Part shown: positions 31,659 to 43,754 of the stretch, piece after piece
How positions within the stretch are numbered: the stretch's first letter is position 1
Layout: each line of letters starts with the position of its first letter
DNA from: Pristionchus mayeri
Lineage: Eukaryota > Nematoda > Chromadorea > Rhabditida > Neodiplogasteridae
Direction of reading: 5' to 3'
Assembly: GCA_036245805.1 (NCBI GenBank)
Contig: BTRK01000003.1
Coordinates: forward strand, 3,844,001 to 3,908,000
DNA length: 64,000 nucleotides
Position numbers and translations under genes: made by a program
Notes under the pieces: model-generated
What the model saw: only the letters and a program-made list of their open reading frames with translations
The model's database searches: none
Told to the model about the DNA's origin: nothing

Positions 31659-34600
31659 CTCAAAGTGCGGGGAGCTAAGGCGAAGAAGGAGGAGGAGTCC
31701 CACGGTCCCGACCCGCCGCTTCCCTACCCTAGTCGCCATGTAAGGATGCCACTAGCCATCAAAAATGGATGGAGGCGGGAGGATTCAAACCAGAAACTGT
31801 TATCCTCTCTCGTATTATGGTATTGGGCCAGCGGCCATGTATCTCTACAGGATGCAGCAGCCGGTGCAGCTATGAAGCCAGAACCCGCCACTCCTAAATC
31901 GAACGCCCCCTCGACTGTTCGCAAACAAGCGAGCAAGAAGACGGCACCGGGAACGCCGAGAACACCTCCTGCACCTGCAACGCGCAAGCGGAAATTCGCT
32001 GACACAGATGCAGCTCAGCAGCGCCAGCCTCCGACAGCTGCAGATGTGAAGCCTGAGCCCACCTCTCCTGCGTCAGCTGCTGCAGCGACAGTGATCGAAA
32101 GGCCGAAGATGCAGCCTGGAGTGAGGGGGAAGGAGGCAGCACCGGAAGTTCGCAAGCGCAAACTCGTTGACGCAGATGCTGCGAGGAAGGCTGTGAAGAC
32201 GGAGGTCAAGACTCCTGCAGCACGCTCTGGTGAGCAGAGACAGGGAGCAAGAGGCGAGTTACAGTAACGGCAAGACTTTGGAATTAGTAGTGGAGGCTAC
32301 CGATACAAGAATATACACAGTTAAAGAAAACTTGCGGGTGGATGTTTTGATTGGACATTTTCCTCCTTAATTGAGAGAAATTGTACAACTTCTACCTACA
32401 TCGCTTTCTTATTTTTGTATAAACTTTTTCTCATTATAGCCTTTGAAAACTGAAGATGATAGATGATGTTCAGGAGCAGCGACCTCTGATTCGACTGCTG
32501 ATGCTGCTGGGGGATGGCTCGAGTCGGATGCAGCTGCATCAGCTGAAGAAGAGGTGAGAGAGAGATTGTTCCTAGATCGAGGGTGTCGTGTGTGTTCTGA
32601 GAGTTTTGCTAATGTTGAAGCAACAGCCAACTGGATATTGACGGTTCGTCGAGCTAGGCTAGAAGTGATAGTTGTGAAACTCAAAATTTTCATGGTATTC
32701 AACAATTGGCGTGCACCCCTGTGGTGGCGCTCAATCTGCGGGCAATTCTATGGCATGATACGATCTCTGCTTGATCTTTATCTTTTCTCTTTTAATAATT
32801 GCGCTCTTAGGAGCCGGGAATTGTCAATTTATGAAAATAGAAGTATTTTTATCCTATACCTTGGCTCAACATTACTGGTTCATCGGGCAACTCTGGAAGT
32901 AATAGTTGTGAATCACAAAATTGGCATGTCCCTCCAAACGAATTACCTTTTATGGAGGTATGTGCTCAAAAAAATCAAATCCACCAAGATGTGTAAAGTC
33001 AATAATTGAATATAATATTCCTCAACCCCCCCCCCCCCATTCCCTTTGCTGGTCCGTTATATACAAATATTTTTGTTCTGTTTGTACATACCTTGTTTTG
33101 CTTGCAGGAGTCGGGAGAGCAGCTGAAGGAGCGGTTCCGGCAGCTGCAGCAGCTGTTCGTGCAGCAGGAGGAGGGAAGAAGAGAGGATGAAGTGGCCAGG
33201 GAACTGCTGAGGATCATGAAGGGTATGTTTATCGTTGGTTTTGTATTCAAAAAATGGGCGCATAATTGATAATGGGTCTCCCAAATCAAAATATTCGCGT
33301 ACTAATTCCAATTTAATGAGCGCGAAAATTGATTTGTCGTGTCATTATTGTTACGTTGGCGCTACATAAGCACGCATTCACGCTAGGTCTATTGTACATA
33401 TTTTGTATTGTAAATCAACGGATGATGACGTTGCCATTAGGGTTCCGGAATTGGGCGTAATTGGGCATCTTTTGAATCATTTTCGAATATGTTTCATGTA
33501 CAATATATAGTATGTATATACAACGCACATGAAACATATCTGAAAATGTATCAAAAGATGCCCAATTACGCCCAATTCCGGAACCCTAGCATGCAGTCAC
33601 GCTAGGTCTCGCATATTGTGCCTATTTTGTAAACGGATGATGCCATTGCCATTGCTCTTACAGTTTCTGCGACTTCTAGGAACATCGGGATCGTAACGAA
33701 AGCAAAGGATATGGCTGCAGGTACAATATTTTTAATTTAAACAATACATCATTTTTCAGCTTCTTTTCAGTATTCTGTGTTCTAGTGTGTTTGTTATCGC
33801 TACATTTTCTACTCTTTATTAATGCTCTTCATTCCTCACACTGTGCTATAGAAAATCTGTACTTCCAATCCTACTTGTCACATACTGGAACAGAAAACTC
33901 ATTAGCTCGTCTCAGGCAATTTCGAGTCAGAGAACCATGCTCCGGTGCAGTATCATGATGATGATGATGATGATGGAGCGAAAACGGTATGTGCAAGTAA
34001 CATTATAGATTCGAAGTTTTCCATTTTGTTTTAGAAGAATGTGTACGAGTCGGATGCCCAGTCGACAGCGGCGAGAGTACTCGCAGAGTTGGAGGTTAGC
34101 GATTGGGAGAGGGAGGGGGAAAGTGGGTCAAAACGGTATGATCTGCCAGAATAGAATTGGGTCGGAACAGTAAAAAACATAATAAAGCTAGAACAACTTT
34201 AAATTATTTACGTGGCATATCCTTTCGAGTTTGTGTTTCAGCGCATTCAGAAAAGTCTAATATTTTGTTCTGAATCGCTTTCTTTGAAGATTTTAAATCA
34301 CCAATTTTACATCAGACTCTGAACGCGAACGGGGAACTGATCAACGCGATGACGAGGGCGGTCGTTCGAGTGAAGGCAAAGGGAGAGGAGGAGTACGAGG
34401 TGAGTGGGAAGGGATGACAGAGCCGGCTTCTCGTTACAGCTTGAAGCCGGCTTCAACCGTTATTTTTGAAAAGCGATGACGACTTGTAGGCCCAAATAGG
34501 TGCCAGGAATTCTAGAAGAATTCTGTATATCAGGTATAATTTTGTTGATTTTTTCCGCATGGTTTCATGTTGCACAATCGCTGTATAGGTCATTCGTTTG

Positions 34601-35004
34601 GGGCATTTCTCAATATTTCGTAAAAATGGTAGATCCCTTCGAGACAGGAATTTGAAAAGTTCCTGGAAAATGATATGCGTGATCACGGTATGATTACAGG
34701 CTGCCTTCGGAGGGATGGACGAGGTGTCGAAGACGAATCGAATGGTCGACGAGTTGGAAAAGACGGTGAGACAATGTGTCATTGAGAAGCCCAAATTAGC
34801 ATAGGATTCCTAGTATATTGTGGTTATTTCTTGAAAGAGACCAAGAATCAACTAGAAAAAAGAATCCACGAGGTTTTTAAGGTGCATGAAGCGTATAATT
34901 CACGAGTAATTTTCCATTGCCATAAAGTAGAATGAATGTTTTTTAAGGTGACAAGTCTCCTGAATTCGGATGCTCTTTTCGATGATTTGCACCCTTTTCG
35001 ATGA
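31659..35004 (+). CDS. Basic, KPEP-rich protein of unknown function, ten exons
   Basis: Exons: 31659-31739, 31851-32229, 32474-32553, 33108-33222, 33664-33720, 33916-33986, 34035-34094, 34316-34399, 34700-34765, 34948-35004 (stop TGA). All ten join in frame, giving 349 residues from the first exon, but I see no start codon there. The first possible in-frame ATG is in exon 2, or earlier exons exist, perhaps those at 29254-31149. Exon 2 is rich in Ala, Pro and Lys (MKPEPATP, DVKPEPTSP, RKRKFADTDAA and RKRKLVDADAA as two related basic motifs), which suggests a nuclear protein. Exon 4 (QLKERFRQLQQLFVQQEEGRR) should form a coiled coil. Exon 6 has a run of six Asp. Exon 8 contains LINAMTRAVVRVKAKGEEEYE and recurs in the copies downstream. 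Family not recognised. Confidence 0.7.
33440..33586. repeat. Variant 150-bp hairpin element, copy 5
   Basis: GGGTTCCGGAATTGGGCG and its inverse CGCCCAATTCCGGAACCC replace the usual terminal sequence, but the inner GTTTCATGTAC / CACATGAAAC and TATATA centre are shared. It lies in an intron of the KPEP-rich gene. Confidence 0.75.
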
Positions 35005-35164
35005 TTCTGAAGACTCATTCTAGCAGGCTTTCCGAGTCCGTTTTCTCATCAGTAATATGTAGTTTGTGTGAGATATTTGATTCACTATTACTGTATTTGA
35101 TAATATGTCGTCATTTATCCATTGTTTTATTATCCCAGCCAATTTCCATTGTTCACTCATACTC

Positions 35165-35345
35165 ACTTAATTCTTCATTATATCTCACTGGTCTGACCGG
35201 CGAGAGAGAATGGATATTGAAGAGAGACAAGCGAAGCTATACCTACACTTGTAATCAGCACATGATAGGTATTTGATGCCTTATCGTTTATGACATTGGT
35301 CTAGCAGTGTTTTCCGTGAGCCCGGTCTTGAAGACGGGATGTTCC
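35165..35345. repeat. 3' flank repeat of the duplicated gene, unit 1
   Basis: The sequence from TATCTCACTGGTCTGACCGG to TGAGCCCGGTCTTGAAGACG follows the KPEP-rich gene. It is repeated in the same orientation at 39170-39345 and 42045-42215, so the duplications downstream carried the 3' flank along. Confidence 0.8.
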
Positions 35346-35414
35346 TTTTATTATTTTACGTTTTGTCGTTTTTACTGGTTGTATGAAGAAGATGTAGATT
35401 TTTCTGTTGATGTA

Positions 35415-36310
35415 TTAGGTTGGTGCGAAAGTTTCTGACTATTTATTTTTCATAATTTCTCCTAGCGTATTTCGATTGCCTGCAATTCCTCTATAGTTTT
35501 AGTGACGTCAGTAGTGGTGGAGTACCGGAAAACATTTACATTGGATATATCGGTTATTGAACGTGAGAACATTATTTTCATATCGAAACTGCCGAAAATG
35601 GTGTTTTTCGGTGTTTTTGGTTGAACTCAACTTCTCAAATATTTGATACCTCCTGAATTTGCCCAACATATATGTAGTAGGGCAAGAGTTGCTTGTTCGG
35701 TTAAACGTGAAAACTGTGTCTTCATTGCGAGTGAGAAGAGAGAAACAACACAAAGTGCTGATTTCGATGTTTACATTTCTAAATCGCGGTTCCGAAATAT
35801 CCTAATTACCTATTGATTGATGAATCTGTTCCTAAATGCAACTCTGTTCTAAGATAGGAAGGTAGAAAATAATGAACCACTATTGAGCTCTCAAGGTCGA
35901 TCTATACGAATACAGTGTAAGAAAATATAAAACAAGCATTTTCCAATTAGCGTAGTTTACTCATTTGGCCAAAATGTTAAGCGGGAATTCAGGGGACCAG
36001 AATTTCTGAAGAGTCAGATTATATGCCTGTGTAATAGGCTTCTCAATAATCCTTTACGTTTGTCTCAATCTCATTTGTCCTTGGAGTTACGATCAATTGA
36101 ATAGTATTGAAAATCAAGAACTATTTAGAGTTTGACTGTGAATAGTGTCATCCTTGCTGATCGAATTGGCCCGATATTGTATCGCGTAAAAAGTATTCCC
36201 AAGCCTTCATCAACTATGAATATCCATTAGTTGATTGACTGAATGAGATGGACGGGGTAGGTCAAAATGCCCGAACATGAAAATAGTCAGAAACTTTCGC
36301 ACCAACCTAA
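35415..36310. mobile_element. Mariner-type element without transposase, 896 bp
   Basis: Terminal repeats TTAGGTTGGTGCGAAAGTTT and the inverse AAACTTTCGCACCAACCTAA are classical mariner ends, with TA target duplication on both sides. No transposase frame is recognisable. Its size is almost equal to the element at 60508-61404 (897 bp), so both may belong to one non-autonomous family. The sequence on its right continues the duplicated unit seen at 39419 and 42299, so it inserted into one unit only. Confidence 0.85.
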
Positions 36311-37271
36311 TAGTTACTGTATGACCGATAAATTGTTTATTCAAGTTCTGGTTAATGGATCCAAGAAAATATTTGTTGGTTCTTATAATTGTGATCATTA
36401 CAAACAATGCGATCACTATTAGGTTTCACGCGTGATATGGAGGATGTTAGGTTGATTAGGGTTTTGATACGAGTCACCTTTTTACTCGGGAAATTAAAAA
36501 ATAGAACATTATCAGCGTAAATTCGAGTTGCACACTCGCTGTATAGGCTATTCGTGCAGGTGTTTGATAATTGACGGATCATCCAACTGTCCCAATAATA
36601 TAATAAAATTAGCTTTTTGTACTCTCTGATACTCTCTGATATATCTGATTTTTTGACTCGAGTTTGAAAATTCTAAAAGATCTCAGAGATTTTGAGCTTC
36701 ATGCAAGGCATCATAAATAATTGTATATTGAGCGATGGTTGATTTGACGTTCTTTTTTCTAGAGGCTTTTTTCTAGGAGCAATCTAGAGGCTTAGAAAGA
36801 AGAATAAACATACAAAGTACGGAATGTTACGAGATTACCGTATATCTGATTACCACATCCCAATCATCTCTTATTCTTCATGTTCGCATGCAGACTAGTG
36901 TTGGCAATTCGATAATAACGGGCCCGTGACCTCTGAGGGAGAGGTAGCGGGCCCGCTACATATCGCTACGTATCACGCCCCTACGCTCTCCCTCGCCTCC
37001 TCCCGCTCTCTCTGACCCGGTGAGGATAGAGCGCGCGGCGAGGAGATGTCCGCGGCCCTGTCCGCGCGGGAAAGCTAACGTAACGATATGTCACGCCATT
37101 CACCTAAGAATCGAGCTGATTTCCCCATTTCTCGGATTTTGCCAAAAAGTTGTATCTGATTTTTTTTGAGGAATGAGTAGGCCCATCTATATCAGAAAGA
37201 TCCTGAGAATTGCATGTGCATATCATAATTCTGAATGTCCTGGTACCGGGTCGTTGGTTCTGGTACTCACC

Positions 37272-38061
37272 TTTAACTATAATTATCTCGATTACCTTGC
37301 AATTTTGGTGGAAATTGTCGTCTGAGTGACCCCCACTAATTTTTCGAGCTCTATCGATGTATACAAACTAGAACTCATGAAAATCACTTTGAACAGTGCT
37401 ATATTCAAGGTAGATTTTCTCGAAAATTTAGGTGAAAGCGCAGCTGAAATTTAGGGATCGTAAAGTACGCACCGAGAGCTTTAAAATGAGGGGCTTGCGG
37501 TCTCTGAACGAGGACCAGAAAGACCTTTCCGGCCCCTTTGAAGTTCCGAGTCGATTTGAAGTCATTTTATTCGACGCAGACTGCGCGACTTTTCAGGCGC
37601 GTCGTGGAATGAAATGATAATTCAATTTCCCGACTGTGTTTCAGAGGTAAAATAAATACATTTCATTAATTTCTAATTGATTAGTATTTCCGTAATTGCT
37701 GAAACATATCTGAACGACGACATCATCCTTTCATTCTACGAAGCGCCTGAAAAGTCGTGCGGTCTACTTCGAATAAAATGACTTCAAATCGACTCGGAAC
37801 TTCAAAGAGGCCGGAAAGATCTTTCTGGTCCTCGTTCAGAGATCGCAAGCACCTCATTTTAAAGCTCTCAGTGCGTACTTTACGATCGTGAAATTTCAGC
37901 TGCGCTTTCACCTAAATTTTCGAGAAAATCTACCTTGACTATAGCACTGTTCAAATGATTTTCATGAGTTCTAGTTTGTACACATCGATAGAGCTCGAAA
38001 AATTAGTGGGGGTCACTCAGACGATAATTTCCACCAAAATTGCAAGGTAATTATAGTTAAA
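37272..38061. repeat. 0.8-kb palindrome
   Basis: The left arm begins TTTAACTATAATTATCTCG and the right arm ends CAAGGTAATTATAGTTAAA. Arms of about 340 bases are near-identical; centre near 37670. Each arm contains the same 61-62-codon open frame (MKAQLKFRDRKVRTESFKMR / MKAQLKFHDRKVRTESFKMR), a consequence of the symmetry. A fragment of the same family lies at 44930-44990. No flanking target duplication was clear. Confidence 0.85.
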
Positions 38062-38150
38062 GGAGATGCCCGTTACTGGTTATGAGAATTTATAAATTAA
38101 CAAAGTATAATTCACAAAGACTTTTAAGTTAAAACTGCAGACTATTACAG

Positions 38151-39007
38151 ACTCTGAACGGGGGATTGATCAACTCGATGACGAGGGCGGTCTTTCGAGT
38201 GAAGGCAAAGGGAGAGGATGAGTACGAGGTGAGTGAGGGGGAATGGAAGATCTGGATTTTAGTTACGGATTAAAGCAGACTTCAATATTACCTTTTTGAT
38301 CTGCGATGACTCCTTTGGGCCTATTGGAGGTTTACTTACCGAGTCCGTTCTTCATGTGCAGTGAGCCAGGGGATTGGGCTGAGACACGACAGCCACGCTC
38401 TGAATAGAGGGAGAAAAGGGAAATGGAAGGGGAAGTTTTGATGAGTGGAAATAATGAGTTCGAGATGAATTTAAGTATCTAGTAAGACTGATATGGAAAG
38501 TAAATGTAAGAACTGCTTATACGAAGAAAATACAAGACGCAGAAAACAAAATACTTATTTTGGGAACAGTTCTTGACGCGTCCAGTTTGCGTTACGCCAT
38601 GCGGGTATATCCGAATAGATAGAAATGTAGACGGTTTCTGTAAAATTGATGTTTGATCACGATATTTGCAGGCTGTCTTCGGTGGGATGGACGAGGTGTC
38701 AAAGACGAATCGAATGATCGACGAGTTGGAACAGACGGTGAGCTCAGAGGTTCTTCAGAATCCTATATTAACCTAGTAATAAATTCTAGTCTGTCTGTTC
38801 TACAAATCGAGCTTTGTGGTTAGTGTGGTTTGTTTTTGAAACGGCTGGGTAAGAACGTAGTAGGAATGGTTCGAACAGACCTTCATTAGGAGTGCCTGAA
38901 GCGAAAGTTTTACTGTTTATTTTCCGTTGCAACAAAGTAGAATGAAGAATATTTATTTTCAGGTGAAAATTCTCCTATATTCAGATGCTCTCTTCGATGA
39001 TGTTTAG
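38151..39007 (+). pseudogene. Partial copy of the KPEP-rich gene (last three exons)
   Basis: Three exons matching exons 8-10 of the parent: 38151-38228 (INSMTRAVFRVKAKGEDEYE), 38672-38737 (AVFGGMDEVSKTNRMIDELE) and 38963-39007 (VKILLYSDALFDDV, stop). Splice sites are intact, but no 5' exons or start are present, so it cannot make the full protein. The 3' flank repeat follows at 39170. Confidence 0.75.
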
Positions 39008-39847
39008 TAGTGAGTGGATGCTCATTCGTGTCGGCTTGCCGAATATTTTCTCATGTATAATTTGTAGTTCATGTGGGTGATATTTGCTTCACTATTACTG
39101 TATACGATAAGCTATCTTCATTTATCCATTGTCTAATTTTCCCAGCCAATTTACATTGTTCACCCATACTCTCTTCATTATTCATGCATCTCACTGGTCT
39201 GACCGGAGAGAGAGAGATTGAAGAGAGGCATGCGAAGCTTCCCTAGACTTGTAATCCATACACGGGAGGTATTTGATGCCTTATCGTTTCTGACACTGGC
39301 CTAGCAGTGTTATCCAATAAAATGATATCCCGAAGACGGGATATCATTGTACCTTTTCGACCCTTTGTAGTTTTTACTGGTTGTATAAAGGTGATAGTAT
39401 TTGTTGATCGAATTACTGTATGACGGATAAATTGTTTCTTCAAGTTATCGAATGTGCTACAATCAGTTGTTCATGCATGCAAAGAATTACTTCTCGGTTC
39501 ATACAATTGATCACATTTCTGATCATCCGCGTTGTATTAAGTTTCACGAGTGAAATGTAGGCTTGTCATTTTCAATATGTTTCGATGATTGACCCGAGAC
39601 GACTCCAAATGTAGAAAAAAATGTTCAGCGTGATTTCGTGTCCCACACTATTTGTAAATGTGATTCGTTCGGGCCTATCCCAATCGAGTGCGGGTGTTAT
39701 AACTACCAAATTCGCACCGATCTGCAAATATACAATGAAGTTCGATCTGATTATAAAAAAGCGCTGGACTAAATGTGCAATGCATTTGATTTTCTAGCGA
39801 GATACGAGCAGAGAAATCAGCGAAACGTGTCGGGGGCATGCGACCAT

Positions 39848-40190
39848 TTATTTATTTTATTTATTTATCGTACACCACTAGGGTGCTTCGGCAAGTGCAG
39901 AATGTGCGTGAAATGGGGGTAGGGAGGAGGTGAGAAGGGGGGTCGATCTTCCGAATTCTGTCGTACAAGAGAGGAGAGTGCCGAGGGGAGGGTGCCTCGT
40001 GAGCGGGAGGAGTGATCGACCATCTAGGACCGAACAGTCGAAAACGAAGAGGAAAGCATGTAGATAACCTGCAGCATGCACATGCTTCGAGATCAATGTT
40101 TTAAAATGTCCACTACATTCGCACTCTGAGCCACTTGCGAGAGAGCATGCAAACGGAATAGATCTTTCTCTGATTACATTAGTCAATTCA
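39848..40190 (-). repeat. Possible 3' end of a LINE or other retroelement
   Basis: A (TTTA)n run at 39848-39870 next to ATCGTACACCACTAGGGTGC resembles, on the minus strand, a retroelement 3' end with a short tandem tail, as also seen at 52020. The flanking open frame (40186-39878) has no recognised domain. Weak call. Confidence 0.3.
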
Positions 40191-40311
40191 TTTACTTATC
40201 ATCTTCTAGAATAATGCAATACATGCATGGGCGATTCGATAGGACGCATTCCTGGTCATGTCAGCTGGTTTAGGTTTCACGAGCGATATGTATAAAATGC
40301 AAATGCTAACA

Positions 40312-41877
40312 GGGAACTGCTGAGGATCATGAAAGGTGCGTTATTGTTTGATTTATATTCGGAACAAGATAAAAGAGTTTCCGGGAGCTCTGAATTTTGA
40401 ATGAGTCGACACATATCATCGCTGGTGTCGCTTATGCACAATGGCTAATTTTTACTCTAAATCAACTGGTATCTTGACCATGCACTTGCCCTTGCAGTTC
40501 ATGTCACTTCGAGGGACATAAGGATAGTTACGAAGGCGACGGCAATGGCAGTAGGTGCAGTTATAAAATTAGTTCTAAAAATATTATTTAGCAGATGCCA
40601 TTCATCTTATCAGTATCTTCGAACTTTAGGTTATTATACTCTGTTGTCAATATCACACATTTATTCCTCAAACTACATATATGTGCAACTTGTTGCTCTA
40701 ATCATTCTTGTCACATTCTAAAACATACATAAGCTCCTTTCAGGCGATCTCAAGACAGAGAACGATGCTCTGGTGCAGGATCCTGATGATGATGCTCTAG
40801 AGAATACGGTAGGTGTAAAGCAAATTATTTATTTGGGATATTTTATTGTTGATTTTTTCTCAATTATTTGTTCAGAACAATGTGCCTGAGTCGGGTGTCC
40901 AATTTGTTCAGAACAATGTGCCTGAGTCGGGTGGCGAGAGTACTCGCAGAGTTGGAGGTGAGCTATTGGGAGGGAGGGTGAAAGTGAGTCAAAATGGTAT
41001 GATGTGCCGGATTATAGTTGGGTCGGAGCAGTGAACAATATAATAGAACAATTTTAAAATACTTTCGAGATATACCCTTTCGAGTTAGTGTTTCAGAAAT
41101 TTCAGAATAGTCGAATATTCATCTCTGAATCGCTTTCACTGAAGAATGCTATACAATCAATTTTACTACAGTCTCTGCACACGAACGGGGAACTGATCAA
41201 CGCGGTGACGAGGGCGGTCTTTCAAGTGAAGGCAAAGGGAGAGGAGGAGTATGAGGGGAGTGAGAGGGAATGGAAGAACCGGCTTTTAGTTACGGCTTGA
41301 AGCCGGCTTCAAAAGGGATTTGAGAGCTGCGACGCCGGCTTGAAGCTCAAAGAATTACTGGAAATTCTAGTAGTATTCTTCATATCGGGCTGAAGGTTTT
41401 GAAATTTGTCAGCATGGTTTCATTTTGCACAATCGATGTGTAAATGATTTGTTTTCTCAATACTTTCTGAGATTCTTCAGGTATGCGAAACTGGAATTTG
41501 AAGCGTTCTTTAAAAAGGGTGTATTTGTGATTGTGTCGAAGGCGAATCGAATGGTCGACGAGTTGGAACTGACAGTGATCTGAAGTATTCTACAGAAATC
41601 TAGCTTGCATTTAGCCTAGTATTCCTAGTATGTCTGTTATGATGATATGATGTCTCGCGAAAAATTCACAAGTAAGTTTCCGTTGCCATAGATTTATTTT
41701 TAATGATGGAGATACCAAGACCAGACTAGTCAGGGGGTCGATCATGTTTTCATTAGAAGTGCCTGAAGCGACAAATTCTCAAGTAATTTTCCGTTGTCAT
41801 ATAGTTTATCGAAGATTATTTTATTTCAGGTGACAAGCCTTCTGGATTCGCCTGCTCTCTTCGATGATGTTCAGTAG
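40312..41877 (+). pseudogene. Degenerate copy of the KPEP-rich gene (exons 4-10)
   Basis: Remnants in order: the end of exon 4 (ELLRIMK, 40312), exon 5 (40498, VTSRDIRIVTKATAMA), exon 6 (40744, DALVQDPDDDALENT), exon 7 (40877) with an internal duplication of NNVPESG that includes a copy of the preceding acceptor, exon 8 (41172-41255), part of exon 9 (41535) and exon 10 (41830-41877). The donor of exon 8 has changed from GT to GG (GAGGGGAGTGAG), exon 7 is out of frame, and the start of exon 9 is lost. It is clearly a pseudogene. Confidence 0.8.
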
Positions 41878-42299
41878 TGATTGAATGGTCGTTCGAGCTT
41901 TCCGAGTTTGTTTTCTCTTCCATAATGTGTAGATCATCTGTAAGATATTTGATTACTATTACTCTATTCGATGATTTGTAATTCTTTCTCCATTGTGTTA
42001 TTTTCCGCGCCAATTTCCATTGTTCACCCATACTCACTTCTTTTTTCCTGATATCTCACTGGTCTAACCGGCGAGAGAGAGTGAAGATTGAAATGAGACA
42101 TTCGAAGCTATCCATAGACTGTAATCCGTAGATGACGGGTATTTGATGCCTCATCGTTTCTGACACTGGTCTAGCAGTGTTCTCCCGTGAGCCCGGTCTA
42201 GAAGACGGGATGATCTTTTAATATTTTACCATTTGTCTTCGATGTTCACCCATTTACTGGTTGTATGAAGGTCATAGCCTTTGTTGATCAAATTACTAT

Positions 42300-43187
42300 T
42301 TGATGGATAAATTGTTTCTTCGTGTGCTTGAGTGTGTTGGAATGAATGGATAATGCATCCACCGATGCATTTTTCAGTTCATACAATCGAGCGCGCTCCT
42401 AATAATCCGAGCAATATTAGGTTTCACGTGTCGTGTGTATACTAGTCGATTGCATGGTGGTTGTTAGAAAGTTTCTTTTGTTGAATAAAGATTTAAAAAA
42501 ATTTTAATTAAAAAGTTCAGCGTGATTTGGAGTCGCACGCTCACTGTATAGGCTACCTGTACAGCTTTTCATGATATACTCAACGGTGCAGACAGTCATA
42601 ATATTTCAACGATTTAAACTTTTATCACTTCCTGCCATGAAGTGTGAGTGACATATGCAAATTCGAATCGCAGTACAGGAAGATGATGAAATTATTTAAT
42701 GATAAATTTTACATTTTATCATATTGGGCGAACACTTGGACTCAATAATATGTTTCGCGTGTTCTACGTAGGCTATTCGAAGTCGATCGAGTCAATATAT
42801 ACTCCTTGTTGTGGATAGATATGTAACAATTTTCATTATAAATATGTTTAGCGTGATTTCATGTCTGTATAGGAGGTTTGTTCTCGCAATTGTCGATCTT
42901 GGGTGAATGTGTTGGTATTCCAATAATGCAATAATATTATGAAACCTTGTACACTTCAAGGTACGGTAGTTAGATATTGTAGGATTACGGTAAGGTGTGG
43001 ATGGAGGAGATAAATTAATGGATTATGATAGGGAAGGCGTACTGTAGAGTAATGGCCAAATGAAAACTGTAGAGTTACTGGAGCGCTGTCATGTGTTTCG
43101 ACTGAACGCAGGGAAAGTATGAGATATCATAGAGGTAACATACGGTATCGGAGACTATCGTATCCCTGATATTCTCTTTCTCTTCAG
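42300..43187. other. Intergenic, no gene seen
   Basis: This stretch continues the duplicated 3' flank (TGATGGATAAATTG and following) and then AT-rich sequence with a few TACGGTAG words. No exon was found, and in particular no first carrier exon upstream of 43188. Confidence 0.55.
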
Positions 43188-43754
43188 GTTCGCCTGCAGA
43201 CGATGCCTGTGCCTGCGAACGGCCGGAAACCAATTTTCACGGGCGAGTGATGGGGATTATTTGAAGAAAAGAGGATTAGCTTTAATTACTTGATCGGTGT
43301 TTGACTAGGAATATGGTAATGATGAAACACCCATGCCTCAAGCAATCTTTTTTTCACGAACGATGATTAACCCGATTGTTGGCGACGAAGGTTCAGATAC
43401 GAAATTGATGAAGTGGATTTCTACCTTGGACACATTGCCATATACTGTGACGATTTTTCCGCGAGAACATTTTTGTTATTTTTTGCACTAACGGGCGCTG
43501 AACCATCGATGGTCCCGATACTCGTAGCATATTGAAGACTGATTGAAGCCTTAAATTACCTCTTTAAATTGTAGTCAATATTTAAAGGAGGAGTAAACGC
43601 AAAATTCAATTTTTGAAGCTTTCACATGCACGGCCTAGATCTCCCCAACGATAAGAAGCTCCGAAATTTTCACATTGATAGATCCATTCCGAATAGAGAT
43701 GTCGGTAGTTGGCTGGGAGCCAGCTCAGGGAAAGCTCAGGCAACGAGCGAGATA

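Noticed and set aside
32474..34000. A run of GAT codons and GCT/GCA-rich exons as a simple repeat only
   Set aside because: The exons have good splice sites, join in one frame and are repeated with sense-preserving changes in later copies, so they are coding.
35415..36310. A transposase inside the 896-bp mariner-type element
   Set aside because: No frame carries the EKW.LYDN or WW blocks that were recognisable in the relic at 44 kb, and stops are frequent.
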